NCBI GenBank assembly: GCA_052148435.1 | Contig: JBKQIF010000049.1 | Span: forward strand, 24,625 to 88,624 | Source: JBEKYD01 sp052148435 | Lineage (GTDB): Bacteria > Acidobacteriota > Terriglobia > Bryobacterales > Bryobacteraceae | Direction: 5' to 3' | Length of the DNA: 64,000 bases | Shown: positions 32,321 to 41,852 of the stretch, piece by piece | Position numbering within the stretch: position 1 is the stretch's first letter | How the letters are laid out: each line of letters begins with the position of its first letter | The notes under the pieces: generated by a model | What the model saw: the letters and a program-made list of their open reading frames with translations, nothing else | What the model was told of the DNA's origin: nothing | Database searches by the model: none | Made by a program: the position numbers and the translations under genes

Positions 32321-33718
32321 ATGAGAACCGGCAGGCGATGGCTGGCGGTTCTGATTCCGGGGCTCGTCCTTTACTTCATTCCGGTGCTGGGCCTGACGGC
32401 GGCGCAGGCCCATTTGTTGGCGATTTTTGTCGCCACCATCGTGGCGCTGGTGGCGCAGCCTATTCCCATGGGCGTGTCGGTGCTGATTGCGCTTACCTTG
32501 CTGGATTTTACCGGCACGCTCGCGCCGGGCAAGATTTTCGCCGGGTTTTCGAACGTCACCGTCTGGCTGATTTTCACCGCATTCCTGTTTGCGCGCGCAG
32601 TCACCGTCACCGGTTTCGGGGCGCGGGTCGGTTACCTGTTTGTCAGCCGGTTCGGGCGTAGTTCGCTTTCCCTGGGGTACTCCGTGGCTGCGTCCGGCCT
32701 GGTGCTGGCGCCGTTCGTTCCCTCCGATACGGCGCGCGGCGGCGGCATCGTCTTCCCCATCGCGCGCAGCATCGCCGTCGAGTTCGGTTCCGAGCCGGGA
32801 CCTACCGCCGGCCGCATGGGCACGTTTCTGATCCTGGCTTCGTTTCACTCTACCTATACCGCGTCGGCCATGTTTTTGACCGGCATGGCGGCCAATCCCC
32901 TGATCGCCGACTTTGCGCGCCGTATCGGCCACGTGGAGCTCACCTGGATGCGCTGGTTTTCCGGTTCCGTGGTGCCGGGTTTCCTGACGCTGGCCATTGT
33001 TCCCTGGCTGATTCACAAGCTATTTCCCCCGGAGATTCGCGACATGGCGCCGGCGCGCGATCTGGCGCGGCGGGAACTGCGGAAGATGGGGCCGGTACGC
33101 GGAGCCGAAAAGTCTCTAGTGGCGGTGATGATCGCGGTCATGATTGGCTGGGTAACCTCTCCCTGGCACGGTTTCCCCAATACCTTCGTGGCGCTGGCCG
33201 GAGTCTGCGCACTGCTGCTTCTGCGGGTGCTCACCTGGGACGACCTGTTGGGGGAAAAGCGCGCCTGGGACGCGCTGATCTGGTTCGCGGGCATGATCAT
33301 GATGTCCGACCAGCTCAATGAAACCGGCGTGATCAAAATTTTCTCTTCCCGCCTGTTCGGCCACCTGGCGGGTTGGCCGTGGGTACTGTCGCTGGTGGTG
33401 CTGGTGGCCGCCTATAATTACGTGCACTACGGTTTCGCCAGCATGACCGCCCACGCGACGGCGCTTTACCCGGGCTTTCTGGCCGCCGCCCTGGCGGCCG
33501 GCGTTCCGCCGCTTCTGGCCGCGCTGCCGTTGGCCTATTTCTCCAGTCTGAATGCCGCCATGACCCACTACGGCACCGGTTCGGCGCCGGTGTTTTTCAG
33601 CAGCGGCTACGTGAAGCAGGCGGCGTGGTGGCGGATCGGGCTGCTGATCTCGCTGGTGAATATGGCGATCTGGATGGGCGTCGGGATGTGGTGGTGGAAG
33701 CTGATCGGGTTGTGGTGA
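32321..33718 (+). CDS. DASS-family sodium:dicarboxylate/anion symporter
   Basis: A 465-residue membrane protein with about 12 hydrophobic segments, related to CitT/SLC13-type carriers that import dicarboxylates or citrate. The family's substrate signatures are visible as FVPSDTARGGGIVFPI near residue 131 and MTHYGTGSAPVFFSSGYV near 418. The gene follows mscL after three bases, so it may share that transcript. Substrate within the family is not determinable. Confidence 0.88.
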   Translation: MRTGRRWLAVLIPGLVLYFIPVLGLTAAQAHLLAIFVATIVALVAQPIPMGVSVLIALTLLDFTGTLAPGKIFAGFSNVTVWLIFTAFLFARAVTVTGFGARVGYLFVSRFGRSSLSLGYSVAASGLVLAPFVPSDTARGGGIVFPIARSIAVEFGSEPGPTAGRMGTFLILASFHSTYTASAMFLTGMAANPLIADFARRIGHVELTWMRWFSGSVVPGFLTLAIVPWLIHKLFPPEIRDMAPARDLARRELRKMGPVRGAEKSLVAVMIAVMIGWVTSPWHGFPNTFVALAGVCALLLLRVLTWDDLLGEKRAWDALIWFAGMIMMSDQLNETGVIKIFSSRLFGHLAGWPWVLSLVVLVAAYNYVHYGFASMTAHATALYPGFLAAALAAGVPPLLAALPLAYFSSLNAAMTHYGTGSAPVFFSSGYVKQAAWWRIGLLISLVNMAIWMGVGMWWWKLIGLW

Positions 33719-34115
33719 CGGGCCTGAGAAAGGCGTGAAGAAGTATAGCCGCCGATGAACACCGATAAAGAAAACCGAAGGATTTATCGGTGTTCACTGG
33801 CGGCTGGAATTCGATTTTTCCCCTTAGGGTTAACGCAAGAATCACTTCACATTCTCCGACGGGCAAACGTGGCGCGCGCACTCTTCGGTGCCGCGCCGGC
33901 ACTCCTGCCGACGCCCGCTACCACAAGGCGCAAAAGCGTCGAGTAGAGACTCGACGCGGCACGCAAGAGTGCGTGCGCCACGGGAGTGGATGGACACTTA
34001 GAGCCTGCGGCACCCGGCCCCACGCTCATGCTCGATGGCAATTCACAGGCTAAAGCCTGTGCCACCTCAATTCACAGGCTAAAGCCTGTGCCACCTGAGG
34101 TATGATGTCACCTAT
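33719..34115. other. 397-bp intergenic repeat region
   Basis: There is no gene here. The stretch holds a full 115-bp cloverleaf repeat (33868-33982) and two tandem copies of AATTCACAGGCTAAAGCCTG-type palindromes at 34040-34094, just before the cytochrome start. Confidence 0.75.
33868..33982. repeat. 115-bp cloverleaf repeat
   Basis: Outer arms of about 27 bp (CGTGGCGCGCGCACTCTTCG at 33868 and the near-inverse CAAGAGTGCGTGCGCCACG ending at 33982) enclose two hairpins, one GCGCCGGCA/TGCCGACGC and one GCGTCGAGT/ACTCGACGC. It is the best complete copy of the dispersed family. Confidence 0.8.
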
Positions 34116-34454
34116 ATGCGAATACTGCTTCTTTCACTGCTGTGTTTGATTCCGATCTGCGCCGCGCCTCCGCAAGGCGGCGGTGGGCCCAAGAACCTGA
34201 AACTCCTGAAGCCCGAAGACCTGCGCGCCGGAATCATGCATGTTTATACCGTATCGCTGGGTGTGCAGTGCAATTTCTGCCACGTACAGGACCGTGCCAG
34301 CGACGAGAATCCGCACAAGAACATCGCGCGCCACATGATCGAGATAACCCGCGACATCAATAGCAAGTTTTCGGATGGCAAGGAGCACGTGACCTGCTTC
34401 ACCTGCCACCGCGGCGCGCAAGAGCCGCTAACGGTGGCGCCTCCGGCCCAGTGA
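34116..34454 (+). CDS. secreted c-type cytochrome, reaction-centre-cytochrome-like
   Basis: A 112-residue protein with signal peptide (MRILLLSLLCLIPICAAPP) and two haem-binding motifs, CNFCH near residue 52 and CFTCH near 94. The spacing and the surrounding residues match the photosynthetic reaction-centre cytochrome C-subunit-like family that is abundant in acidobacteria without photosynthesis. It would carry electrons outside the cytoplasmic membrane. It precedes the BNR-repeat protein by 46 bp and may be co-transcribed. Confidence 0.85.
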   Translation: MRILLLSLLCLIPICAAPPQGGGGPKNLKLLKPEDLRAGIMHVYTVSLGVQCNFCHVQDRASDENPHKNIARHMIEITRDINSKFSDGKEHVTCFTCHRGAQEPLTVAPPAQ

Positions 34455-34500
34455 TCCCCTGCAGATTTGCGGCGGGCGGCTTCTGCTACGATGCAAGACG

Positions 34501-37500
34501 ATGAAGACCGTCCGCACATTCCTGCTTTGCATTTTTCCGCTGCTTGCCGCCGCGCAGTCCACCGATCTCTGGAAAGACCTTCGCTTCCGCCAGATCGGCC
34601 CCTTCCGTGGAGGCCGCGTGGTGGCCGTGGCCGGCGTTCCCTCTCAGCCCAATGTTTATTACTTCGGCGCCACCGGCGGCGGTATCTGGAAGACCACCGA
34701 CGGAGGCGCCTCCTGGCTGCCGGTTTCCGACGGCCAGCTCCAGACCGGTTCGGTGGGCGCGCTCGCGGTGGCGGGCTCCGATCCCAACGTGATCTACGCG
34801 GGCATGGGCGAGGCTTGCGTCCGCGGCAATGCCTCTGGTGGCGACGGGGTGTACAAATCGGTGGATGCCGGCAAGACCTGGCGCAACGTCGGCCTCAAGG
34901 ATAGTTACCATATCGGCGCGGTGGTGGTCCATCCGAAGAACCCCGACCTGGTTTACGTGGCAGCGCTGGGGCACCTCTGGGGACCCAATGCGGAGCGCGG
35001 CGTCTACCGCTCGAACGATGGCGGCGCAACCTGGAAGCAGGTTTTAACTCGCGGACCGGAGGCCGGCGCGTCCGACCTCAGCATGGACCCCACCAACCCG
35101 CGCGTGCTCTATGCCGCGTTCTGGAACGTGAGCCGCAAGCCGTGGCGCCTGGATTCGGGCGGACCCGGGAGCGGCCTTTGGAAATCCACCGATGGCGGCG
35201 ACACCTGGACCGATATCTCGCGCACCCCCGGATTGCCGCGCGGCGTACTGGGCCGCATCGGCGTGACCGTTTCACCGGTCAATCCCGAGCGCGTCTGGGC
35301 CATCGTGGAAGCCGCCGATGGCGGGGTGTTCCGCTCCGATAACGCCGGCCGCACCTGGACCAAGGTCAACGACCAGAATATCCTGCGCCAGCGCGCCTGG
35401 TATTACTCCCACATCTATGCCGATCCCAAGAGCGCCGATACGGTGTACGCGCTCAATACCGGTTTCTACCGCTCCATCGACGGCGGCCGCACCTATGCCG
35501 CCATCCGCAACCCGCACGGCGACAACCACGATCTGTGGATCGCGCCCGACAATCCGCTGCGCATGATCGAATCCAACGACGGCGGCGCCGCGGTTTCTAA
35601 TGACGGCGGCCTGAACTGGTCGAGCGAAGACAACCAGCCGACCGCGCAGTTCTACCGCGTAGCCCTGGACAACGATTTCCCCTACCACGCCTACGGCGCC
35701 CAGCAGGACAACACCACCGTGCGCACGGCCACGCGCACCACGGCCGGCGGCATCACCGATAAGGATTGGTACGACGTGGGCGGCGGCGAAAGCGGCTGGA
35801 TCGCCCCCGATCCGCGCGATTCGGAAATCGTCTACGCCGGCTCCTACGGCAACCTGATCACCCGCCAGGATCACCGCACCGGGCAGATGCGCAACATCAA
35901 TCCGTGGCCCGACAACCCCATGGGCTACGGCGCCGACGCGCTCAAGTACCGCTTTCAATGGAGCTTCCCGATTGTCTTTTCGCCGCACGACCCGAAGGTG
36001 CTTTACGCCGGCGCCAACGTGCTCATGAAGACCACCAACGAGGGCCAGAGTTGGGAACCCATCAGCGGCGATCTGACGCGCAACGACAAAAGCAAGCAGG
36101 CTTCCTCGGGCGGGCCCATCACCCAGGACAACACTTCAGTGGAATACTACGACACCATTTTCACGGTGATGGAATCGCCCGTGGCGAAGGACCTGATCTG
36201 GGTGGGCACCGACGACGGCCTGGTGCAGATCACCCGCGACGGCGGCAAGCACTGGGACAACGTCACCCCGCCGGGCATCCCGGAATGGAGCCAGATCAAT
36301 TCGATCGACGCTTCGCCATACGATGCCGGCACGGCCTATGTGGCCGCAACAGCTTATAAGCTCGACGATTTCCGCCCCTACCTTTACAGGACTACCGACT
36401 ACGGCAAGACCTGGAAGAAAATCGTCAATGGAATTCCCGAAGGCGACTTCACCCGCGTGGTGAAGGTCGATCCCAACCGGCGCGGCCTGCTGGTGGCCGG
36501 TACCGAGTTCGGCCTGTTCCTCTCGCTTGACGATGGCGAAAACTGGAAGCCGTTCCAGTTGAACCTGCCGGTGGTGCCGATCGCCGACGTAGCGTTTCAA
36601 AAGCGCGACAAGGAACTCGTCATCGCCACCCAGGGACGGTCTTTCTGGGTCTTCGACGATTTGCCGCTGGTATATCAGTTGAACGACGCCGTGACCACGT
36701 CCGATGCGCACCTGTTCCGTCCAGCCGACACATATCGGGTGGGAGGCGGGCGCGGGTTCGGCGGTGGGCGCGGCTTTGCGCCGGTGGGGGAGAATCCGCC
36801 CGCGGGCGCGGTGGTGCACTATTGGCTGAAGGGCAGGGGCGATGCAACACTCGAGTTCCTGGATGCGGCCGGCAAAATCGTCAACACCTATTCCAGCAAG
36901 GGCCCGGTGGCGCGTCCGGCCGCCGCCCAGGAAGAGGAGGCTGGAGAAGAGAACCCGTTCCGCGGCGCACCGCCGCCGCGCGTCACCGCCGATGCGGGCA
37001 TGAACCGTTTCGTATGGAACCTGCGCTACCCCGATGCGACCACCTTCCCCGGCCTGATCATGTGGGCCGGCAACGTGACCGGACCGCGCGTCCCGCCCGG
37101 CAGGTATACCGTGCGTCTGACCGTGGACGGCAAGTCGCAAAGCGAGACGTTCGAGCTGAAGAAGGACCCACGCCTTTCGACCGCGCCCGAGGAATACGCC
37201 AAGCAGATCTCGCTGGCCTTGCAGATCCGCGACAAGCTTTCCGAAACCAATGGCGCCGTAATTCGCATTCGCGAGGTGCGCAAGAAGCTCGACGAGTATG
37301 CTTCAAGCGCCGATGCCAAAGTGGCCGAAGCGGCCAAAGCCCTGAGCCGGAAACTGACGTCCATCGAAGAGGATCTCTACCAGACTAAGAACCGCGCCAG
37401 CGAAGATCCGCTCAACTTCCCCATCAAGCTGAACAATAAGCTGGCCTACGTGATGGGCGAAATCGAGAGCTCCGATAACCAGCCCACCGCCCAATCGGGT

Positions 37501-37635
37501 GTGGTGTACGAGGACCTCGCCACCGCCGTGAACGGCAAGCTGCGGTCGCTCAATGGCCTGTTGACCACCGACCTGGCGGCCTTCAATAAGCTGGTGCGCG
37601 ACGCCAATATTCCGGCAGTGACGGTGCCGAAATAG
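34501..37635 (+). CDS. secreted VPS10/sortilin-like BNR-repeat protein
   Basis: A 1044-residue exported protein with a signal peptide (MKTVRTFLLCIFPLLAAAQS). Residues about 30-720 contain many Asp-box/BNR repeats, such as IWKTTDGGASWLPV, LWKSTDGGDTWTDIS, VFRSDNAGRTWTKV and LYRTTDYGKTWKKI, forming the two beta-propellers of the sortilin/VPS10 type. A glycine-rich linker follows near 745-760, then a C-terminal beta-sandwich and helical region (about 830-1040). Homologues are glycoside hydrolase-like or binding proteins common in acidobacteria and planctomycetes; no catalytic role can be assigned. Confidence 0.85.
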   Translation: MKTVRTFLLCIFPLLAAAQSTDLWKDLRFRQIGPFRGGRVVAVAGVPSQPNVYYFGATGGGIWKTTDGGASWLPVSDGQLQTGSVGALAVAGSDPNVIYAGMGEACVRGNASGGDGVYKSVDAGKTWRNVGLKDSYHIGAVVVHPKNPDLVYVAALGHLWGPNAERGVYRSNDGGATWKQVLTRGPEAGASDLSMDPTNPRVLYAAFWNVSRKPWRLDSGGPGSGLWKSTDGGDTWTDISRTPGLPRGVLGRIGVTVSPVNPERVWAIVEAADGGVFRSDNAGRTWTKVNDQNILRQRAWYYSHIYADPKSADTVYALNTGFYRSIDGGRTYAAIRNPHGDNHDLWIAPDNPLRMIESNDGGAAVSNDGGLNWSSEDNQPTAQFYRVALDNDFPYHAYGAQQDNTTVRTATRTTAGGITDKDWYDVGGGESGWIAPDPRDSEIVYAGSYGNLITRQDHRTGQMRNINPWPDNPMGYGADALKYRFQWSFPIVFSPHDPKVLYAGANVLMKTTNEGQSWEPISGDLTRNDKSKQASSGGPITQDNTSVEYYDTIFTVMESPVAKDLIWVGTDDGLVQITRDGGKHWDNVTPPGIPEWSQINSIDASPYDAGTAYVAATAYKLDDFRPYLYRTTDYGKTWKKIVNGIPEGDFTRVVKVDPNRRGLLVAGTEFGLFLSLDDGENWKPFQLNLPVVPIADVAFQKRDKELVIATQGRSFWVFDDLPLVYQLNDAVTTSDAHLFRPADTYRVGGGRGFGGGRGFAPVGENPPAGAVVHYWLKGRGDATLEFLDAAGKIVNTYSSKGPVARPAAAQEEEAGEENPFRGAPPPRVTADAGMNRFVWNLRYPDATTFPGLIMWAGNVTGPRVPPGRYTVRLTVDGKSQSETFELKKDPRLSTAPEEYAKQISLALQIRDKLSETNGAVIRIREVRKKLDEYASSADAKVAEAAKALSRKLTSIEEDLYQTKNRASEDPLNFPIKLNNKLAYVMGEIESSDNQPTAQSGVVYEDLATAVNGKLRSLNGLLTTDLAAFNKLVRDANIPAVTVPK

Positions 37636-37662
37636 AGAGAGCCGCTGCGACGCTCGGAACTC

Positions 37663-37914
37663 TCAGCGGTAGGCTTCCTTGCGATCAAGGACACGGGAGA
37701 TTACCAGGTAGTCGCCCTTGTCGCGGAAGAATACGCGGTGGTCCTGGGCGCGAAGGCGTATTAGAGGCGGCTCGATGTCCCGAAGCTGCTTTGTGTTGCC
37801 CTCCCCGGCCCGGGCGTAGCGTGCCAGCGTTTTGAGGATCTGCAAGGCGATGGGCTGTTCAATACCGCGGATGTCGACCTTGGCCTGTTCGGTCCAGACG
37901 AGGCGCTTAACCAT
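37663..37914 (-). CDS. RelE/ParE-superfamily toxin
   Basis: An 83-residue protein with the RelE/ParE fold. It begins KRLVWTEQAKVDIRGI, has a central LRDIEPPLIRLRAQDHRVFF strand pair, and ends LVISRVLDRKEAYR. Such toxins cleave mRNA on the ribosome (RelE) or poison gyrase (ParE). The antitoxin gene is upstream on the same strand and overlaps by eight bases. Confidence 0.85.
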   Translation of the reverse strand: MVKRLVWTEQAKVDIRGIEQPIALQILKTLARYARAGEGNTKQLRDIEPPLIRLRAQDHRVFFRDKGDYLVISRVLDRKEAYR

Positions 37915-38203
37915 CGTGGCGGGGTGTTCGTTCCGGCAGCGGCTCCTGGCCCATCCTGTCCCAGTCGGCCATGGTCAAACCGAACTCCGCGAGGACTTCC
38001 TCATGCGGGATCGGTTGGTTGTGCTTGAGCCACTCGTCGGCTTCGGCGACGGCCTTGCGCTCGGCGTCGCTCAGAGTGTCGCGCTCCTCTTCGGGTGAAA
38101 CCATGGTTTCGAGCAGGTGCACCACAGCGGCGAGTTGGCACGGGCCAAGCTGATCGAGCAGGCGATGGGCGTGTAGATTGGCTTCTGAAGTATCGGCCGC
38201 CAC
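37907..38203 (-). CDS. antitoxin partner of RelE/ParE toxin
   Basis: A 98-residue acidic protein. The GTG at 38203 is supported by AGGGAG six bases upstream; longer frames have no support. The middle reads LLDQLGPCQLAAVVHLLETM and the end LKHNQPIPHEEVLAEFGLT, which is a common pattern for antitoxins paired with RelE/ParE toxins. It overlaps the toxin start by eight bases. Confidence 0.7.
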   Translation of the reverse strand: MAADTSEANLHAHRLLDQLGPCQLAAVVHLLETMVSPEEERDTLSDAERKAVAEADEWLKHNQPIPHEEVLAEFGLTMADWDRMGQEPLPERTPRHDG

Positions 38204-38313
38204 GAGCTTCTCCCTGGGGCCTATTATCGCGCGACTGTCGGTCCGGGGCCAAACGTCCCACTGCCATTCCTCGGGGGACTCTGGACATCCGCCCCGGCCG
38301 CCAATGGTCCGCG

Positions 38314-38565
38314 TCACCGCCGAGCAACGGCCATAAGAGCGGCAATGGCGCTCGCGACTGAGGCTACCGCCGAAATCATCGCCAAAATCCACAGCCGCGA
38401 TTCGCGAGCCCCGCGTTCCGCTTCCATCACCCGCCGCTGCAATTCATAATCCGTCGCTCGCGGGGCACGGCCGGAAGAGCTTTGCGCGCGGGGCTCGCCC
38501 ATGATGTCGACGCCGAGTTCCCGCGCCCGTTTCTCAAGCTGATCGCCGTCAGGCAGTTTAGCCAT
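38314..38565 (-). CDS. small membrane protein with one C-terminal helix
   Basis: An 83-residue protein beginning MAKLPDGDQLEKRARELGVD. Residues 40-60 are charged and may form a coiled coil, and the last 25 (LWILAMISAVASVASAIAAL) are a single membrane helix with a short arginine end. No family is recognised. It could be part of the neighbouring toxin-antitoxin island. Confidence 0.6.
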   Translation of the reverse strand: MAKLPDGDQLEKRARELGVDIMGEPRAQSSSGRAPRATDYELQRRVMEAERGARESRLWILAMISAVASVASAIAALMAVARR

Positions 38566-38647
38566 ATCTGTCCAATCTAACCGTATCCTTAACATTCTCC
38601 ACCAGAACTCAGGCGGCTGAAAGCCCGCCTGTTATGATGAGTTTTCC

Positions 38648-39799
38648 ATGAACGTTCCCCTGCTCGACCTCCGCCGTCAGAACGAGCCTATTCGCGACGA
38701 GTTGCTAGACGCTTTCCGGCGCGTGCTCGATTCCGGCCAGTTCATCTTAGGCAAGGAAGTAGAGCAGTTTGAGAGCGCCGCCGCGGCCGTAGCCGGCGCC
38801 CGTTTCGCCATCGGCGTTTCCTCCGGTACGGACGCCTTGCTGCTGGCGCTGATGGCGCTCGGGATCGGACCCAGCGACGAAGTCATCTGCCCGTCGTTCA
38901 CTTTTTTTGCCACCGCCGGCTCAATTGCCCGCTTGGGCGCGCGTCCGGTGTTCGTGGATTCGCTGGACGATACCTTCAACCTCGACCCGGCCGATGTAGA
39001 ACGCCGCATCACCGCCCGCACCCGCGCCATCATCCCCGTTGACCTGTTCGGCCAGGCCGCTGATATGGACGAGATCGGCGAGATCGCCGCCCGCCATCGT
39101 CTTGCCATGATCGAGGATGTGGCCCAGGCTTTTGGCGCGGCTTATCGCGGACGCCCGCTGGGCACCTTGGGGGACTTCGGCACCGTCAGCTTCTTCCCCA
39201 CTAAGAACCTCGGCGCGCTGGGCGACGCCGGCCTGCTCGTTACCAAGGACGCCGCGCTGGCCGAAAAAGCCCGTCTCCTGCGCAACCACGGCGCCCATCC
39301 CAAGTACTATCACAAGACGATTGGCGGCAACTTCCGCCTCGACGCCGTCCAAGCCGCCGTGCTGGGAGTCAAGCTGCCGCACCTCCGCCGCTATACCGCG
39401 CTGCGCCAGCAGCACGCCCGCCACTACGACCGGGAATTGCAGCGAATCGATGGCCGGGGCGCGGTGGAGTTGCGCCTGCCTGCCGTGCTCGAAGACCGCA
39501 CTCATATCGTGAACCAGTACACCATCCGGGTAAGGCGCGGCCCGCGGTGGCAAAGGCCGGAATCGCCACGCGACGCGCTGCGCCAGCATCTGAGCGAGCG
39601 CGGCATCGGCTCGGAAATCTATTACCCCGTCCCGCTGCATGCCCAGGAGTGCTTCCGCGATTGCGGTCCCCATCCGCCGCTGCCGGCGTGCGAGCAGATG
39701 GCCGCGGAGGTCGTCAGCCTGCCGGTGTTCCCGGAGTTGACCGCCGAAGAACAGGCCGCCGTAATCGAGGCCGTGGGAGAGTTTGTGGAGGGCCTCTGA
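38648..39799 (+). CDS. DegT/DnrJ/EryC1/StrS aminotransferase
   Basis: A 383-residue PLP-dependent sugar aminotransferase. The cofactor lysine is in SFFPTKNLGALGDAGLLVT near residue 184; the opening VPLLDLRRQNEPIRDELLDA and CPSFTFFATAGSIARLGARP near 82 are typical. These enzymes add amino groups to nucleotide-keto-sugars for surface polysaccharides. No other sugar-nucleotide gene is nearby, so the pathway is unclear. Confidence 0.9.
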   Translation: MNVPLLDLRRQNEPIRDELLDAFRRVLDSGQFILGKEVEQFESAAAAVAGARFAIGVSSGTDALLLALMALGIGPSDEVICPSFTFFATAGSIARLGARPVFVDSLDDTFNLDPADVERRITARTRAIIPVDLFGQAADMDEIGEIAARHRLAMIEDVAQAFGAAYRGRPLGTLGDFGTVSFFPTKNLGALGDAGLLVTKDAALAEKARLLRNHGAHPKYYHKTIGGNFRLDAVQAAVLGVKLPHLRRYTALRQQHARHYDRELQRIDGRGAVELRLPAVLEDRTHIVNQYTIRVRRGPRWQRPESPRDALRQHLSERGIGSEIYYPVPLHAQECFRDCGPHPPLPACEQMAAEVVSLPVFPELTAEEQAAVIEAVGEFVEGL

Positions 39800-39922
39800 A
39801 TCAGGCGCTCAATCCGTCTGCGCCGCCGGAACGCTCCTTGGTCGCGGCTCAGACCCAATGCCGCGAGTCAGAGCCGCGTTCGGCGGGACGGAAGGACAGG
39901 CCTGGGAACTCTCCTGCCGAGC

Positions 39923-40588
39923 CTATGACGTTGAGCCCCACTCGGATTCGAGCAGGCGCGAGTATTCACCGGAAGCGTAGATTTGGAAGCGGCAATGGCA
40001 GGGCTCGACGCGCGACTCGTCCGGCGCGGATTCGAGGAAAGTGCGGTACAGAGCGTCGGTGTAACGATGATAGTTGGAGAGGAACTCCACGCCCAACTGG
40101 TTCGCCGCCGGCGGTTCGGTGAAGAGGCAGTGGAGGCCGATCGCACGCCTGAAAATAGCGGCGTAATCGACCACTCCCCACTGGATCAGCTTGTCGCGCA
40201 CCGTTGCGGGCGTTTCGGAGACGAGGATGCGAGCCAGGCGCTGTGGTTGGAGTGGGTTTTCGCCACGGCCCGGCGGACGGCTGCAACTTTCCACGCACTG
40301 GTCGATCCAGCGGAACAGATCTTTGCCGAGAAAGAACAGCATGCGGAGTTCGGTGTACCGGCCGGCCAGCACTCTCGACTTCAAGGTTTCCTCGTCCGAC
40401 CCATCGGCCGGTAGCAGACCGGTGAGCATCAGTGCGGCTCTGGAGTTATCGAGCAGCGATTGAGGAGAAGCCCGCTCATTAAATGGATGAAGAATCAGCG
40501 GAGGAAGGTCCCAGGTGACGGCGTCCTGAGGCGAGGTTTCGAGTGGCATGTTACTCCGGTAATGTTCCGGCTGGTTCGGCGATCCCAT
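39923..40588 (-). CDS. hypothetical protein
   Basis: A 221-residue protein with no recognised domain. It has a proline-rich N-terminal region (LPPLILHPFNERASP), a helical middle (RYTELRMLFFLGKDLFRWID) and a hydrophilic end. Coding-like composition and length support a real gene. The ATG position is uncertain; a second ATG lies 13 codons downstream. The 123-bp space between it and the aminotransferase gene shows nothing recognisable. Confidence 0.6.
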   Translation of the reverse strand: MGSPNQPEHYRSNMPLETSPQDAVTWDLPPLILHPFNERASPQSLLDNSRAALMLTGLLPADGSDEETLKSRVLAGRYTELRMLFFLGKDLFRWIDQCVESCSRPPGRGENPLQPQRLARILVSETPATVRDKLIQWGVVDYAAIFRRAIGLHCLFTEPPAANQLGVEFLSNYHRYTDALYRTFLESAPDESRVEPCHCRFQIYASGEYSRLLESEWGSTS

Positions 40589-40697
40589 TAGTTTCTATCC
40601 GGCTTGCTGACTTGATTATATGCCGGCGCTGCCGGAGATAATGGGCGCAAAAGTACTAAGTTTACCAAGGGAGCTTTTAGTCATTGGCAGTAAGCTG

Positions 40698-41624
40698 TCA
40701 GCCACAGCCGAGCGGCTGATCGCCGATTGCCGATTGCCGATCGCCGAAAGCCTGGCGCGGAGGCGCTGCTTCGAAACCGGCGGCGGGCTCCGCGGCGCGG
40801 TCCACGCGGATATCCAGCGACAGGCTGGCGCAGGGCGAGGCTTGCCGGGAAACCTTACGTTCCAACTCCTCATACCGGCGCGCAAGCAGGTCCACTACCT
40901 CGGGGTCGAAACTGGCGCCGGCGCGGAGGGCGACCTCGCGCATGGCCTCGTGGAGAGGCAGAGCTTTTCGATAACTGCGGTCGCTCGATAGGGCGTCGAG
41001 CGCATCCACCGCCGAAAGGATCCGCGCGCCCAGAGGGATCTGGCCGCCTACGAGCCCGTCCGGGTAGCCGCTGCCGTCCCATCGTTCATGATGCGCGCGC
41101 ACGATGGCGGGCACCAGGGGATCGAAGCCGACACGCTGGAGAATCTCGGCGCCCACCAAAGGATGCGCCTTAACCTTTTCGAATTCGTCCGGCGTGAGCT
41201 TGCCGGGTTTGGAAATGATTCGCTCCGGCAGGGCGAGCTTGCCGATGTCGTGCAGCAGGGCGGCGACGCGCAGGCACTCCAGTTCCCGGTCGCAGACACC
41301 CATTTCCCGCGCCAGCTCGACCGCATAGACGCGGACGCGGCCGAGGTGGTCGCGGGTCTCCGGGTCTTTGGCGTCGAGCGCCAACGACAAAGCTTCGATG
41401 GTTCTTAAATGCAGGGCTTCGATCTCGTCCTGGTTCAGGCGCCGTTCTTCGCAGCGGCGCACATACATGCGATAGGAACGGCAGATCGCATAGAACAGCG
41501 GCGGGGCTAGAACCAGGCTGTAGGGGCGGCCCGGCGCCGCCGCCGACCAGATTGTCCACGCCAGGAATGCGCCTACCAAACAGACGTACGCTCCGGCTCG
41601 CGGTGTCCAAAATTCCTGCCGCAT
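40698..41624 (-). CDS. HD-GYP-domain protein
   Basis: A 308-residue protein with an N-terminal membrane region (about residues 10-50, two hydrophobic stretches) and an HD-GYP domain. Conserved features are LLHDIGKLALPE with the HD pair near 142, and HHERWDGSGYPDGLVGGQIP near 198. The GYP motif itself reads SGYP. HD-GYP proteins hydrolyse cyclic di-GMP. The protein is divergent from the Flp-like pilin gene, across a 228-bp spacer. Confidence 0.85.
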   Translation of the reverse strand: MRQEFWTPRAGAYVCLVGAFLAWTIWSAAAPGRPYSLVLAPPLFYAICRSYRMYVRRCEERRLNQDEIEALHLRTIEALSLALDAKDPETRDHLGRVRVYAVELAREMGVCDRELECLRVAALLHDIGKLALPERIISKPGKLTPDEFEKVKAHPLVGAEILQRVGFDPLVPAIVRAHHERWDGSGYPDGLVGGQIPLGARILSAVDALDALSSDRSYRKALPLHEAMREVALRAGASFDPEVVDLLARRYEELERKVSRQASPCASLSLDIRVDRAAEPAAGFEAAPPRQAFGDRQSAIGDQPLGCG

Positions 41625-41852
41625 CCATCCTAACTGTCCCCCAAGACGCTGCAGAAATCAATTTGCCGGCGCACCATATGAGTACTAACTGCTTAGTCAG
41701 CAGGACTTCCCTAACAATCGATAGCTAACTAAGGTTAGTAATCTGGGCGGACGAGTGTTGGGAACCTCATGATCGAGAGCCTGGAGTGCTACCAACGGCC
41801 GATAGCTAAAGGGATCGTAATCGTGTGAGGCTAAGAGCGGAAGAATGAACAT
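41625..41852. other. divergent spacer between HD-GYP and pilin genes
   Basis: A 228-bp divergent promoter region, richer in A and T than its neighbours. The palindrome CTAACTAAGGTTAG lies at 41725-41738, and TAACTGCTTAGTCAGCAGGA precedes it. No clear riboswitch is recognised. Confidence 0.4.

Noticed and set aside
41640..41850. cyclic di-GMP riboswitch before the Flp pilin gene
   Set aside because: No GEMM-type core sequence could be recognised by eye.
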